NCBI RefSeq assembly: GCF_902459745.1
Contig: NZ_CABPSJ010000005.1
Span: forward strand, 124,001 to 188,000
Direction: 5' to 3'
DNA length: 64,000 bases
Source: Pandoraea communis
Lineage (GTDB): Bacteria > Pseudomonadota > Gammaproteobacteria > Burkholderiales > Burkholderiaceae
A model generated the notes under the pieces. It was not told where the DNA came from. It did not search any database and was given only the letters and a program-made list of their open reading frames with translations. Shown here one piece after another: positions 33,531-42,387 of the stretch. Both the position numbers and the translations under genes were made by a program. Within the stretch, counting starts at the first letter, position 1. The number at the start of each line of letters is the position of its first letter.

Positions 33531-33649
33531 GTTTCGGGGGCAACTAAGGGGTTTTCCTAGGGCGGAATGAGAATGACTTGCCCGTACCATGCTCGCGCGT
33601 GGCCCGCCACCCGATCCATCCTCACGATTTCGAAGCCGACACCCCGTTC

Positions 33650-34480
33650 ATGCCCAAGCGCACACTCGACGTACCCGCCAACGCCTCTTCCGACGCCCTT
33701 GCCACCGAGCCGATCAAGACCACGGCGCCTGCCGTGGTGCGCGCGGTGCACGTCCTGGATGTGATTGCGGCCTCGTCCGAGCCGGTGGCGCTGGCCGATC
33801 TGGCGCGCGAGACGGGGGTGCCCAAGAGCACGTTGCATGGCCTGTGCGATACGCTGGTCAAGCTGCGGCTGGTCAAGCGCCATGCCAATGGCGGCATGAC
33901 GATGGGCTCTTACGTGATGGGATGGGCGAACGCGTTTCTGACGCAGACCAACATTACCGAGGAATTCCGGGCGGTCTGGGAGGCGTCGCGCGCGTTTGCG
34001 CAGGAAACCGTGACACTGTCCGTGCTCGACGGCGCGGAGGTGATCTATCTGGCCTGCCATAACGGCAACCGGCCGCTCGGCGTGACCTTCCGCATTGGCA
34101 TGCGGCTGCCCGCGCCCTACACCGCGACCGGCAAGGCCATGCTCTCGACACTGCCGCCCGGCGAGGCTGCCGATCTGCTGGCCGGTGTATGGCCTGCGCC
34201 GCTTACGCGGGCGAGCGTGAGCACTTATGCGGCGTTGGCCGAGGAAATGGCGCAGGTGCGTCGCGATGGCTATTCGATCGACAACGGGCAGATGCGCGAA
34301 GGCATGATCTGCTTCGGTGCACCGGTGTTCGATGCCAGCGGCGAGCGCGCCGTGGCCGGGCTTGCCGTCAGTTTTCTCACAAATGAGATCGATTCGGAGA
34401 CCGGTCGGCGCATCGGATGCCAGATGCGCGAACTGGCCGATCAACTCTCCGTGCGGCTTGGCGCACCGGCCCGCCGTTAG
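33650..34480 (+). CDS. IclR-family transcriptional regulator
   Basis: A 276-residue regulator. A 25-residue linker is followed by the winged helix-turn-helix (about 30-85, LADLARETGVPKSTLHGL) and the IclR effector domain (about 105-265, with GVTFRIGMRLPAPYTATGKAML). Such proteins bind small organic acids. The ATG at 33650 is chosen over an in-frame TTG at 33578; no strong ribosome site is visible. It faces the semialdehyde dehydrogenase/Liv operon across three repeats and is its probable controller. Confidence 0.92.
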   Translation: MPKRTLDVPANASSDALATEPIKTTAPAVVRAVHVLDVIAASSEPVALADLARETGVPKSTLHGLCDTLVKLRLVKRHANGGMTMGSYVMGWANAFLTQTNITEEFRAVWEASRAFAQETVTLSVLDGAEVIYLACHNGNRPLGVTFRIGMRLPAPYTATGKAMLSTLPPGEAADLLAGVWPAPLTRASVSTYAALAEEMAQVRRDGYSIDNGQMREGMICFGAPVFDASGERAVAGLAVSFLTNEIDSETGRRIGCQMRELADQLSVRLGAPARR

Positions 34481-34731
34481 CGCGTATCCGCGCGCGGTCA
34501 GCGTGGCGCCATCTTCCCGTCAGCTGGGTGCTGATTGACCGACAGCGTGGTGCAGCCATTGGATTGTTATCTTTGGCGGAACAGTCATGTCCAGTTATGC
34601 GGGCTATTCCCTAGGGGTTATCACTGGCATTATTTGGACTTGACTGATGTCCAGACAAGCCAGAGGAAGCGTAGGGAAGCGCGATCCCGGCGGTGCCATG
34701 GGGCGGACATCCATTCGGGAAGCACTACGCC

Positions 34732-35373
34732 ATGTCCAATATCGCAATCGTGTACTACTCGCAAGGCGGCGCAACCGCCATGATTGCCCATTCCGTCGCG
34801 CAAGGCGTGAACGACGCCGGCGCACACGCACAATTGCTCAGTATCGAGCCGCACCAACTCGTCGACGGGCAATGGCACGACGAAGCCATGCTCGCGCGTC
34901 TGGCGGCCGCCGACGCCATCATTTTCGGTGCTCCGGCCTATCAGGGCGGTATCGCCGCCCCGTTCAAGGCATTTGCCGACGCAACGACCGGCCTGTGGCG
35001 GGCACCCAGTTGGCGCGACAAGGTCGCTGGCGGATTCTCGTTCAGTTGCCGTTCGTCCGATGACAAGCGCAATACCCTCGACTACTTCGCGGCGCTTGCC
35101 GTGCAGCAGGGCATGGTGTGGGCCGATGTCGACGCATCCGGCATTGCACCGGGCGCATCCGCCGGCAAGCGTCACGCCAGCGATTTTCCGGCCGTCACGG
35201 CGTCGGGCATGGAAGTCGACGCCGCCTATGCACTCGATCCGGCGGATGTGATCGCCGGCAAGCAGTACGGCCGCAACGTCGCGGCGCTCGTCGCCCGTCT
35301 CGCGGGTGAGGTCCTCGAATCGCCCGCCGTGCTTGCGCGTCGCGCGCGCGAAGCGGCCGAGCGCCGTCTCTGA
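34732..35373 (+). CDS. Flavodoxin-like NAD(P)H:quinone oxidoreductase, WrbA-like
   Basis: A 213-residue flavodoxin-fold protein. The FMN phosphate loop is YYSQGGATAMIA (about 8-19) and the isoalloxazine loop GAPAYQGGIAAPFKAF (about 67-82). These proteins reduce quinones by two electrons and limit redox cycling. It stands alone after a 251-base gap and ends before a bidirectional terminator. The ATG at 34732 starts the first beta strand; an upstream start would add residues with no fold. Confidence 0.88.
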   Translation: MSNIAIVYYSQGGATAMIAHSVAQGVNDAGAHAQLLSIEPHQLVDGQWHDEAMLARLAAADAIIFGAPAYQGGIAAPFKAFADATTGLWRAPSWRDKVAGGFSFSCRSSDDKRNTLDYFAALAVQQGMVWADVDASGIAPGASAGKRHASDFPAVTASGMEVDAAYALDPADVIAGKQYGRNVAALVARLAGEVLESPAVLARRAREAAERRL

Positions 35374-35452
35374 GCCAGGGTTGATTCGGCAAGACGCGTG
35401 AGCGGCAGGCGGGCCCGCGAAAGCTCGCTAGAGACGAATCGCAGTACCAATG

Positions 35453-35496
35453 AAAAAGGCGTGGCGCCGGATAGGGTGCCCACGCCTTTTTGTTTT
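35453..35496. terminator. Bidirectional intrinsic terminator
   Basis: AAAAAGGCGTGG at 35453-35464 and CCACGCCTTTTT at 35480-35491 form a 12-bp stem with a 15-base loop and T tracts on both strands. It lies between the WrbA-like gene and the convergent GntR gene. Confidence 0.88.
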
Positions 35497-35508
35497 GGAA
35501 GTGCCGGC

Positions 35509-36225
35509 TCAGTTGCTCGGCGCGTCGCTCGCCGGTTCGGCGTGGATTTGCAGGACGGCGTCGCGCTTGGCCAGCAGGTGCTTGCGCAGGATCTCGCCGA
35601 GGCGTTTGCCATCGTGCTTTTCCAGCGCATCGATCATCTGCTCGTGCTCTGCAATAGCGCGGTCCCACTTGTCCGCATGGAAGTTCGAGCGAAAGCGCAG
35701 CGCCATGAGACGACGATTGATCGACACATAAGTTTGGCGCAACGCCCCGTTGCGCGCCGCTTCATTGATGCGATCGTGAATGGCCTGATTGCGCGCGTAA
35801 TAGCCCGGCAGGTCCTGTTGCGCGCGGCACGCGAGCATTGCGTAATGCAACGCTTTGATTTCCGCCAGCTCGATGGGCGTCATGCGCTCGGCAGCCAACT
35901 CGCCTGAAAATGCCTCGAGCCCACTCATCAACTCGAACATCTCCCGGATTTCCTTTTCCGTCATGCGGGCGACGCTCGCCCCGCGATTTGGCGCAATCTC
36001 GATAAGACCCTCGGCGGCAAGCACTTTGAAGGCTTCGCGCAGCGGGGTGCGCGAGATGCCGAGGGTTTCGCACAACTCGCGTTCGTTGAGTTTGACACCG
36101 GGTGAGAGAACCCCCTCGATGATGAGCTTGCGCAGATGCTCGACCACCGTGTCGTGCAAACGCAAGCGCTCCACGCGCGGAATGTCTGGGGCGGCAATCG
36201 TCGACGTGTTTTCCATTTTTTGCAT
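35509..36225 (-). CDS. GntR-family regulator, FadR/FCD subfamily
   Basis: A 238-residue regulator. The winged helix-turn-helix is at about 22-90 (KLNERELCETLGISRTPLREAFK, core ELCETLGISRTPLREAF), followed by an all-helical FCD ligand domain (about 95-220) with metal-binding type histidines. A second ATG at 36216 is an alternative start. The 15-bp motif at 36218-36232 covers its start region and recurs in the promoter of the divergent aminotransferase gene, indicating that it represses both itself and the glyoxylate cluster. Confidence 0.93.
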   Translation of the reverse strand: MQKMENTSTIAAPDIPRVERLRLHDTVVEHLRKLIIEGVLSPGVKLNERELCETLGISRTPLREAFKVLAAEGLIEIAPNRGASVARMTEKEIREMFELMSGLEAFSGELAAERMTPIELAEIKALHYAMLACRAQQDLPGYYARNQAIHDRINEAARNGALRQTYVSINRRLMALRFRSNFHADKWDRAIAEHEQMIDALEKHDGKRLGEILRKHLLAKRDAVLQIHAEPASDAPSN

Positions 36226-36232
36226 TCAAAAT
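36218..36232. promoter_or_regulatory. Copy 1 of a 15-bp GntR operator motif
   Basis: TTTTGCATTCAAAAT; its exact reverse complement is at 36352-36366. This copy overlaps the first codons of the GntR gene, a position suited to autoregulation. Confidence 0.65.
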
Positions 36233-36351
36233 CATCAAGCCTTCATGTCCGCGATTGTAACGTACGGTGTCAGGCACCCGTATCTCTAGGGTAAACGCCT
36301 GTATTGAAAGCGCTTCTCACCTATTGCGAAAGTCCTCGGCTCTGCTAAAGT

Positions 36352-36373
36352 ATTTTGAATGCAAAATTCAAAA
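36352..36373. promoter_or_regulatory. Copy 2 of the GntR motif, within a perfect dyad
   Basis: ATTTTGAATGCAAAA (36352-36366) extends to a perfect 8-bp inverted repeat, TTTTGAAT at 36353-36360 with ATTCAAAA at 36366-36373 around a 5-base centre. It lies 30 bases upstream of the aminotransferase ATG, a position where bound GntR protein would block transcription. Confidence 0.7.
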
Positions 36374-36402
36374 GAGAATTTTTGAACAGGAGAGAGACGT
36401 TC

Positions 36403-37623
36403 ATGCTGAAGCTCGATTTCCACCCCTCGGGTCGCCACTTCCTGCAAATCCCTGGCCCCAGCCCGGTGCCCGATCGCATTCTGCGCGCCATGAGTTACCC
36501 GACGATCGATCACCGTGGCCCGGAATTTGGCGCGCTCGGTCGCAAGGTACTGGCCGACATCAAGAAGATCTTCAAGACGGAGCAGCCGGTGGTGATCTAT
36601 CCGGCCTCGGGCACGGGGGCATGGGAAGCTGCGCTGACGAACACACTCTCGCCCGGCGATCACGTGCTCATGTTCGAGACGGGACACTTCTCCACGCTTT
36701 GGAAGAAGATGGCCGAGAACCTTGGCCTGAAGCCGGAGTTCATCGGCTTGCCGGGCACCGACGGTTGGCGTCGCGGCGTTCAGCCGGACATGATCGAAGC
36801 GCGCCTGCGCGCCGACACCGCGCATGACATCAAGGCCGTGTGCGTGGTTCACAACGAAACCTCGACCGGCGTGACCTCGGATATCGCGGCGGTGCGTCGC
36901 GCCATCGACGCTGCCGGGCATCCCGCGCTGCTGCTCGTCGACACGATCTCGGGCCTCGGCTCGGCCGATTACCGTCATGACGAATGGGGCGTGGACGTTA
37001 CCGTTTCGGGGTCGCAGAAGGGCCTGATGCTGCCGCCGGGAATGAGCTTCAACGCGGTCTCGCCCAAGGCGCTCGACGCCGGCCGCAGCGCCAAACTGCC
37101 GCGCGCTTTCTGGGGCTGGCAGGAAATCATCGAAGCGAACAAGAACGGCTACTGGCCGTACACGCCGAACACGAACCTGTTGTACGGCCTGTCCGAGGCG
37201 CTCGACATGATTCTCGAAGAGGGGCTGGACAACGTGTTCGCGCGCCACCAGCGTCTGGCCGAAGCCACGCGCCGCGCCGTGCGCGCTTGGGGCCTCGAGA
37301 TCCAGTGTCAGGACCCGGCGGTGTACAGCCCGGTGCTCACCGGTGTGGTCATGCCGCAAGGCGTGGATGCGGACGAAGTGCGCAAGCGTATCTACGAACG
37401 CTTCGACATGTCGCTGGGTCAGGCGCTCGGAAAGATTCGCGGCACGATGTTCCGCATCGGCCATCTGGGCGACTGTAACGACCTCACGCTCATGGCAACG
37501 CTCGCGGGGTGCGAAATGGGTCTGCAGATTTCCGGCGTCAAACTCGCCGGTTCGGGTGTCGTTGCCGCGATGGACTATCTGGCACAGGCAAAAGACACGC
37601 CGTCGCTCAAGGCCGCTGCCTGA
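36403..37623 (+). CDS. PLP-dependent glyoxylate aminotransferase (alanine/serine/aspartate-glyoxylate type)
   Basis: A 406-residue class V aminotransferase. The PLP lysine is Lys206 in VSGSQKGLMLPPG; HNETSTGV and LLVDTISGLGSADY mark the cofactor site. The family makes glycine from glyoxylate using alanine, serine or aspartate; the aspartate-using BhcA of the beta-hydroxyaspartate cycle also belongs here. The ATG at 36403 has AGGAGAG upstream. It begins a plus-strand cluster with a hydroxyacid dehydrogenase and a 3-hydroxyaspartate-type aldolase. Confidence 0.93.
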   Translation: MLKLDFHPSGRHFLQIPGPSPVPDRILRAMSYPTIDHRGPEFGALGRKVLADIKKIFKTEQPVVIYPASGTGAWEAALTNTLSPGDHVLMFETGHFSTLWKKMAENLGLKPEFIGLPGTDGWRRGVQPDMIEARLRADTAHDIKAVCVVHNETSTGVTSDIAAVRRAIDAAGHPALLLVDTISGLGSADYRHDEWGVDVTVSGSQKGLMLPPGMSFNAVSPKALDAGRSAKLPRAFWGWQEIIEANKNGYWPYTPNTNLLYGLSEALDMILEEGLDNVFARHQRLAEATRRAVRAWGLEIQCQDPAVYSPVLTGVVMPQGVDADEVRKRIYERFDMSLGQALGKIRGTMFRIGHLGDCNDLTLMATLAGCEMGLQISGVKLAGSGVVAAMDYLAQAKDTPSLKAAA

Positions 37624-37810
37624 CGAGCCGTTAGTTATCCTTAACAGGAGACGAAGGGCGCCGCCGCCGTTGCCGGTGCCCTTGCAGTGAACGCTTTACT
37701 TGTCATTCAGGCGGTAATGGACCCCACCACAGAAGGGCTCGTGCCGCAGCAACACCTTTTGCGCCATCTGCAGGCAGGGGCGCTTCACAGGATGTTTCAG
37801 GAGACATGCA

Positions 37811-39088
37811 ATGAAGCTTTTCAGAGCGACACGGGTCGTGCTGGTGATGCTATGCGTCATGTACTTCATCACTTATCTCGATCGTGTCAACGTCAGTACG
37901 GCTGCCGCCGGCTTCGGCAAGGAATTCAATCTCAACAAGACCGAAATCGGTCTCGTCTTCTCCGCTTTCGCTTATCCCTATCTGGTTTTTCAGATCATCG
38001 GCGGCTGGGTGAGCGACCGCTTCGGTGCGAAGCGTACGCTGCTCTTTTGCGGTGCGTTGTGGGCCGTTGCGACGATTCTCACCGGCATGGCGGGCGGTCT
38101 CGTCACACTGTTGCTGGCACGCCTGCTGCTGGGTCTTGGTGAGGGCGCAACGTTTCCGGCGGCAACGTCGGCCATGTCCCGTTGGATCCCCAAAGAAAAG
38201 CGCGGTTTCGCTCAGGGCATCACGCACGCGGCGTCGCGCATCGGCAATGCCGTTGCCCCGGCCGTGGTGGTGTTCATCATGACGACGCACGGCTGGCGCG
38301 AATCGTTCTATCTGTGCGGGATCGTGAGTCTGGTCTGGGTGGTGCTTTGGGGGCTCACGTTCACGGAGCGTCCGCAAGATCATCCGCGCATCACGACCGA
38401 AGAACTCGCCGTGCTGCCTGCCCTGAAGGCAAAGAGTGCGTCGGTGCCGTGGGGGCCGCTGTTCAAGCGCATGATGCCGGTCACGATCGTGTACTTCTGC
38501 TACGGCTGGACGTTGTGGCTCTTCCTGTCGTGGATTCCGCAATACTTCCTGCACAGCTACGACCTCGACCTGAAGAAGTCGGCGCTGTTCGCATCGAGCG
38601 TGTTCTTCGCCGGTGTGATCGGCGATACGCTCGGCGGGATCGTCACGGACAAGTTGTACGAGCGCACCGGCAACCTGAAGCGCGCACGTAGCTGGATGGT
38701 GTCCGTGTGCATGCTGCTCACGCTGATCTCGCTCGTGCCGATGATGTTCACGCACCATCTGTACGTGTCGATGGCATGTCTGGCGTCCGGCTTCTTCTTC
38801 GCCGAAATGACGATTGGCCCGATGTGGGCGATCCCGATGGACGTCGCCCCGGAATACTCGGGCACGGCCAGTGGCATGATGAACACCGGTTCGGCGCTGG
38901 CCGCGATCCTCTCGCCGGTGATTTCGGGCTATCTCATCGACCGCACGGGTAACTGGGAACTGCCGTTCGTGGGCAGCATGATCTTGATGGCCCTCGGTGT
39001 GGTGCTGGCTTTCCGCATGCAGCCCGAGAGCAAGTTTTCGATGGCCGGCGATGCCGCCAAAGCGAGCAACGCGCGCCAGCCGGCCTGA
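37811..39088 (+). CDS. MFS transporter, anion:cation symporter family
   Basis: A 425-residue carrier with 12 predicted membrane segments. TYLDRVNVSTAAAGF in the first helix and GWVSDRFGAKR in the loop are typical of the ACS family that imports hexuronates, galactonate, tartrate and other hydroxy acids. The ATG at 37811 has AGGAGAC upstream. Position between a glyoxylate aminotransferase and a 2-hydroxyacid dehydrogenase suggests import of glycolate-like, tartrate-like or hydroxyaspartate-like substrate. Confidence 0.92.
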   Translation: MKLFRATRVVLVMLCVMYFITYLDRVNVSTAAAGFGKEFNLNKTEIGLVFSAFAYPYLVFQIIGGWVSDRFGAKRTLLFCGALWAVATILTGMAGGLVTLLLARLLLGLGEGATFPAATSAMSRWIPKEKRGFAQGITHAASRIGNAVAPAVVVFIMTTHGWRESFYLCGIVSLVWVVLWGLTFTERPQDHPRITTEELAVLPALKAKSASVPWGPLFKRMMPVTIVYFCYGWTLWLFLSWIPQYFLHSYDLDLKKSALFASSVFFAGVIGDTLGGIVTDKLYERTGNLKRARSWMVSVCMLLTLISLVPMMFTHHLYVSMACLASGFFFAEMTIGPMWAIPMDVAPEYSGTASGMMNTGSALAAILSPVISGYLIDRTGNWELPFVGSMILMALGVVLAFRMQPESKFSMAGDAAKASNARQPA

Positions 39089-39284
39089 TGGGCGTGCGAT
39101 GTCCATGTGATGTGCGCCTGATCGTCGCGCGTGCCGGAGGCTCGGCGCGCGCGGCATCGGGCGGCATCGGCGACATCTCCTGCAAAACGTCAGCCGGACA
39201 CGCTCTACCTTTACGTTCGCCATATCTTCTGCCCGCCCGGGCGGGCCCGCGCAACGGCCCTGTCAGCTCAACGCCAGCAACGTC

Positions 39285-42200
39285 ATGAATGCCCAATCAA
39301 ACGCCCGCGAGACTTCCCACGCCGATCCCGTCGCCCAGCCCGTGCATCTGATGCCGATGCAGCGTGCCGGCGTGGCCCTCACGCCCTTGCAGGATCGTCT
39401 GCGTCGAGAGATGCGTGGCGATGTGTGCTTTGATCGCGCGAGTCGTGGCCGATATGCGACTGATGCCTCGATCTACCAGATATTCCCGATCGGCGTGGTA
39501 GTGCCGCGCGATCAGGAGGACCTGATTCGCGCCCTCGACATCGCACGTGACCAACAGGTGCCGGTGCTCGCACGCGGCGCGGGCACGAGCCAATGCGGCC
39601 AGACCATTGGCGAGGCGCTGGTCATCGACAACAGCAAGTGGCTCAACCGCGTGGTGGCGTTCGACGCCGAGGCGCGCACCGTCACCGTCGAGCCGGGCAT
39701 CGTGCTCGATCACCTGAACGCGTGGCTCAAGCCGCACGGACTGTGGTTCCCGGTGGACGTATCGACAGCGGCGCAATGCACCATCGGCGGCATGACGGGC
39801 AACAACTCGTGCGGTTCGCGCTCGCTCGAGTACGGCAACATGGTGCACAACGTACTCTCCATCGATGCGGTGCTGGCCGATGGCGCGCAATTGCACTTCG
39901 GTTCGCTGCGCACGCCGCCCACCGACGCTCGCATGCGGGCGATTCTCGAGCGCGTTCACGAGATTGCCGTGCGTGAGCGTGACGAACTGCGTGAGCGCGT
40001 GCCGCGCGTGCTGCGACGCGTGGCGGGCTACAACCTCGATTTGTTCGACTGCCTCAATCCGCGGGCGTACACACACGACGGTGTGGCCAATCTGTCGCAT
40101 TTGCTGGTCGGCTCGGAAGGCACGCTCGCGTATAGCCGTCAGATCACGCTCAGGCTGGCGCCGCTACCCGTGCACAAGACGCTCGGTGTGGTGAACTTCC
40201 CCACGTTCTATCAGGCGATGGATCTCGCGCAGCACATCGTCAGGCTGGGGCCGGTCGCGGTGGAACTGGTCGATCGCACGATGATCGATCTGGCGATGGA
40301 CAACCCGGCGTTCCGCCCGGTGATCGAGACGGCGCTCGCTGGCGATCCGCAAGCGATTCTGCTCGTGGAGTTCGCGGGCGACGACGCTAACGCGCTGCGC
40401 GCGAAGCTCGACGATCTCGCCTCGCTGATGGGGGATCTCGGACTGCCCGGCAGCGTGGTGAAGATGCCCGAAGCGGGGCCACAGAAGGCGCTGTGGGAAG
40501 TGCGCAAGGCGGGCTTGAACATCATGATGAGCATGAAGGGCGACGGCAAGCCGGTGTCGTTCATCGAAGACTGCGCGGTGCCGCTGGAACATCTTGCGGA
40601 GTACACGCGGCGGCTGACCGAAGTGTTCCATCGCAACGGCACGGAGGGTACCTGGTACGCGCACGCGAGTGTGGGCACGCTGCATGTGCGCCCGATTCTG
40701 GATATGCGTCGTGACGGGGCGGTGAAGATGCGTGCCATCGCCGAAGAGGCGGCGGCGCTCGTGCGCGAATACAAGGGCGCGTACTCGGGCGAGCACGGCG
40801 ACGGGCTGTGCCGCGGCGAGTGGGTGGCCTGGCAATACGGGCCGCGCATCAATGCGGCGTTCGGCGAGATCAAGCAACTGTTCGATCCGCAGAACCGTTT
40901 CAATCCGGACAAGATGGTGCGTCCGCCGAAGATGGATACGCGCGAGTTGTTCCGCTTCGCGCCGGGCTACGCGGCCAGGCCGATTACCCCCGCGCTCGAC
41001 TGGACGGCGTGGAACGTGACGCGTGACGCGCTGACTGGCGAGCAGAGCGCGCCCGATACCGGCACCGATGTCACGCACGGCCTCGCGTCGGCCGTCGAGA
41101 TGTGCAACAACAATGGACATTGCCGCAAGTTCGACGCAGGCACGATGTGCCCGAGCTATCGCGTCACCCGCGATGAACAGCATGTGACGCGCGGACGCGC
41201 CAACACGCTGCGTCTCGCCGTGTCCGGACAATTGGGCGACGAAGGGCTCGCGAGCGACGACGTCAAGGCGGCACTCGATCTGTGCGTGTCGTGCAAGGGC
41301 TGCAAGCGCGATTGCCCGACGGGCATCGACATGGCGCGCTTCAAGATCGAGGCGCGTCATGCGCGGGCCAAGCGTCACGGCGTATCGTTGCGCGACAAGC
41401 TGATCGCCTACCTGCCGCGCTATGCGCCGTGGGCCAGCCGCGTAGGCGGCCTGCTCGATGCTGCGCAGCGTCTGCCGGGCAGCAACGCCGCGAAGCGCTG
41501 GCTCGGTCTGGCGCTGGAGCGCTCGGTGCCGGCGTTGAAGCCGTCGTTCCTGGCGCGTCAGGCGCCGCTCGCTGCAACGCCGGTGCCGGAAGCGGCCGGG
41601 CAGCGTCAGGTACTGCTCTTCGTCGATACGTTCAACAACTACATGGAGCCGGAGAACGCGCGTGCCGCCAAGCGTGTGCTCGAAGCCGCCGGATATACCG
41701 TTCACGTGAACCAGCGCGCGGGCGAGCGTGCGCTGTGCTGTGGGCGCACGTTCCTCGCGGCGGGGCTGGTGGACGAAGCGAAAGCGGAAGCCCGGCGGTT
41801 GCTCGACGCCGTGATGCCGTTCGTCGAACGCGGCGTGCCGATTGTGGGGCTGGAGCCGTCGTGCCTGCTGTCGTTGCGCGACGAAGTGCTCGGCTACGGT
41901 TTCGGCGATGCGGCCCGCAAGGTGGCGGACAATGCGTTCCTGTTTGAGGAATTTCTGGTTCGTGAGAAGGCGGCAGGGCGTTTCGATGTGGCGTGGCGGG
42001 CCTTGCCAGACGGCGTGGGCGAGGCGCTCGTGCACGGGCACTGCCACCAGAAGGCGTTCGATGCCTACTCGGCCGTGACGGCCGTGCTTGGTTGGGTGCC
42101 GGGGCTGAAGGTATCATCGATCGAGTCGTCATGCTGCGGCATGGCGGGCAGCTTCGGTTATGAGGCCGAGCACTACGATACCTCTCGCGCCATGTCCGAA

Positions 42201-42347
42201 TTGACGCTGTTGCCGGCGATCCGGAAGCGCAAGGAGAACGCTATCGTTGTGGCCGACGGCACCAGTTGCCGGCATCAGATTCACGATGGTGCGCACACGG
42301 ATGCGCTTCACGTCGCGTGTGTGCTGGCCCGGGCGCTGCCTGTCTGA
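39285..42347 (+). CDS. Fused FAD/Fe-S D-2-hydroxyacid dehydrogenase (GlcD-GlcF-like)
   Basis: A 1020-residue fusion. The N-terminal part (about 50-560) is an FAD-linked oxidase: ARGAGTSQCGQTIG, IGGMTGNNSCGSRSLEYGN and the C-terminal flavin domain ending HGDGLCRGEW. The rest is a two-cluster 4Fe-4S ferredoxin region (MCNNNGHCRKF..., CVSCKGCKRDCPTG) and CCG domains (ALCCGRTFL, SSCCGMAGSFG). It should oxidise a D-2-hydroxy acid such as glycolate, D-lactate or 2-hydroxyglutarate and pass electrons to the quinone pool at the membrane. It is the largest gene of the GntR-linked cluster. Confidence 0.92.
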   Translation: MNAQSNARETSHADPVAQPVHLMPMQRAGVALTPLQDRLRREMRGDVCFDRASRGRYATDASIYQIFPIGVVVPRDQEDLIRALDIARDQQVPVLARGAGTSQCGQTIGEALVIDNSKWLNRVVAFDAEARTVTVEPGIVLDHLNAWLKPHGLWFPVDVSTAAQCTIGGMTGNNSCGSRSLEYGNMVHNVLSIDAVLADGAQLHFGSLRTPPTDARMRAILERVHEIAVRERDELRERVPRVLRRVAGYNLDLFDCLNPRAYTHDGVANLSHLLVGSEGTLAYSRQITLRLAPLPVHKTLGVVNFPTFYQAMDLAQHIVRLGPVAVELVDRTMIDLAMDNPAFRPVIETALAGDPQAILLVEFAGDDANALRAKLDDLASLMGDLGLPGSVVKMPEAGPQKALWEVRKAGLNIMMSMKGDGKPVSFIEDCAVPLEHLAEYTRRLTEVFHRNGTEGTWYAHASVGTLHVRPILDMRRDGAVKMRAIAEEAAALVREYKGAYSGEHGDGLCRGEWVAWQYGPRINAAFGEIKQLFDPQNRFNPDKMVRPPKMDTRELFRFAPGYAARPITPALDWTAWNVTRDALTGEQSAPDTGTDVTHGLASAVEMCNNNGHCRKFDAGTMCPSYRVTRDEQHVTRGRANTLRLAVSGQLGDEGLASDDVKAALDLCVSCKGCKRDCPTGIDMARFKIEARHARAKRHGVSLRDKLIAYLPRYAPWASRVGGLLDAAQRLPGSNAAKRWLGLALERSVPALKPSFLARQAPLAATPVPEAAGQRQVLLFVDTFNNYMEPENARAAKRVLEAAGYTVHVNQRAGERALCCGRTFLAAGLVDEAKAEARRLLDAVMPFVERGVPIVGLEPSCLLSLRDEVLGYGFGDAARKVADNAFLFEEFLVREKAAGRFDVAWRALPDGVGEALVHGHCHQKAFDAYSAVTAVLGWVPGLKVSSIESSCCGMAGSFGYEAEHYDTSRAMSELTLLPAIRKRKENAIVVADGTSCRHQIHDGAHTDALHVACVLARALPV

Positions 42348-42387
42348 ATGCTGCAATTTTCTTGCAAATGCCCTCCAGGGGATTGTG

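Noticed and set aside
37624-37810. Glycine riboswitch ahead of the MFS carrier
   Set aside because: The gap lacks the conserved paired glycine aptamer sequences; only a GC-rich imperfect stem is present.
37850-39223. 457-codon minus-strand frame opposite the ACS-type MFS carrier
   Set aside because: Shadow of a real membrane protein; Arg/His/Gln-rich with no hydrophobic pattern.
40164-42047. 627-codon minus-strand frame inside the FAD/Fe-S dehydrogenase
   Set aside because: Antisense to conserved Fe-S and FAD motifs; no recognisable domain.
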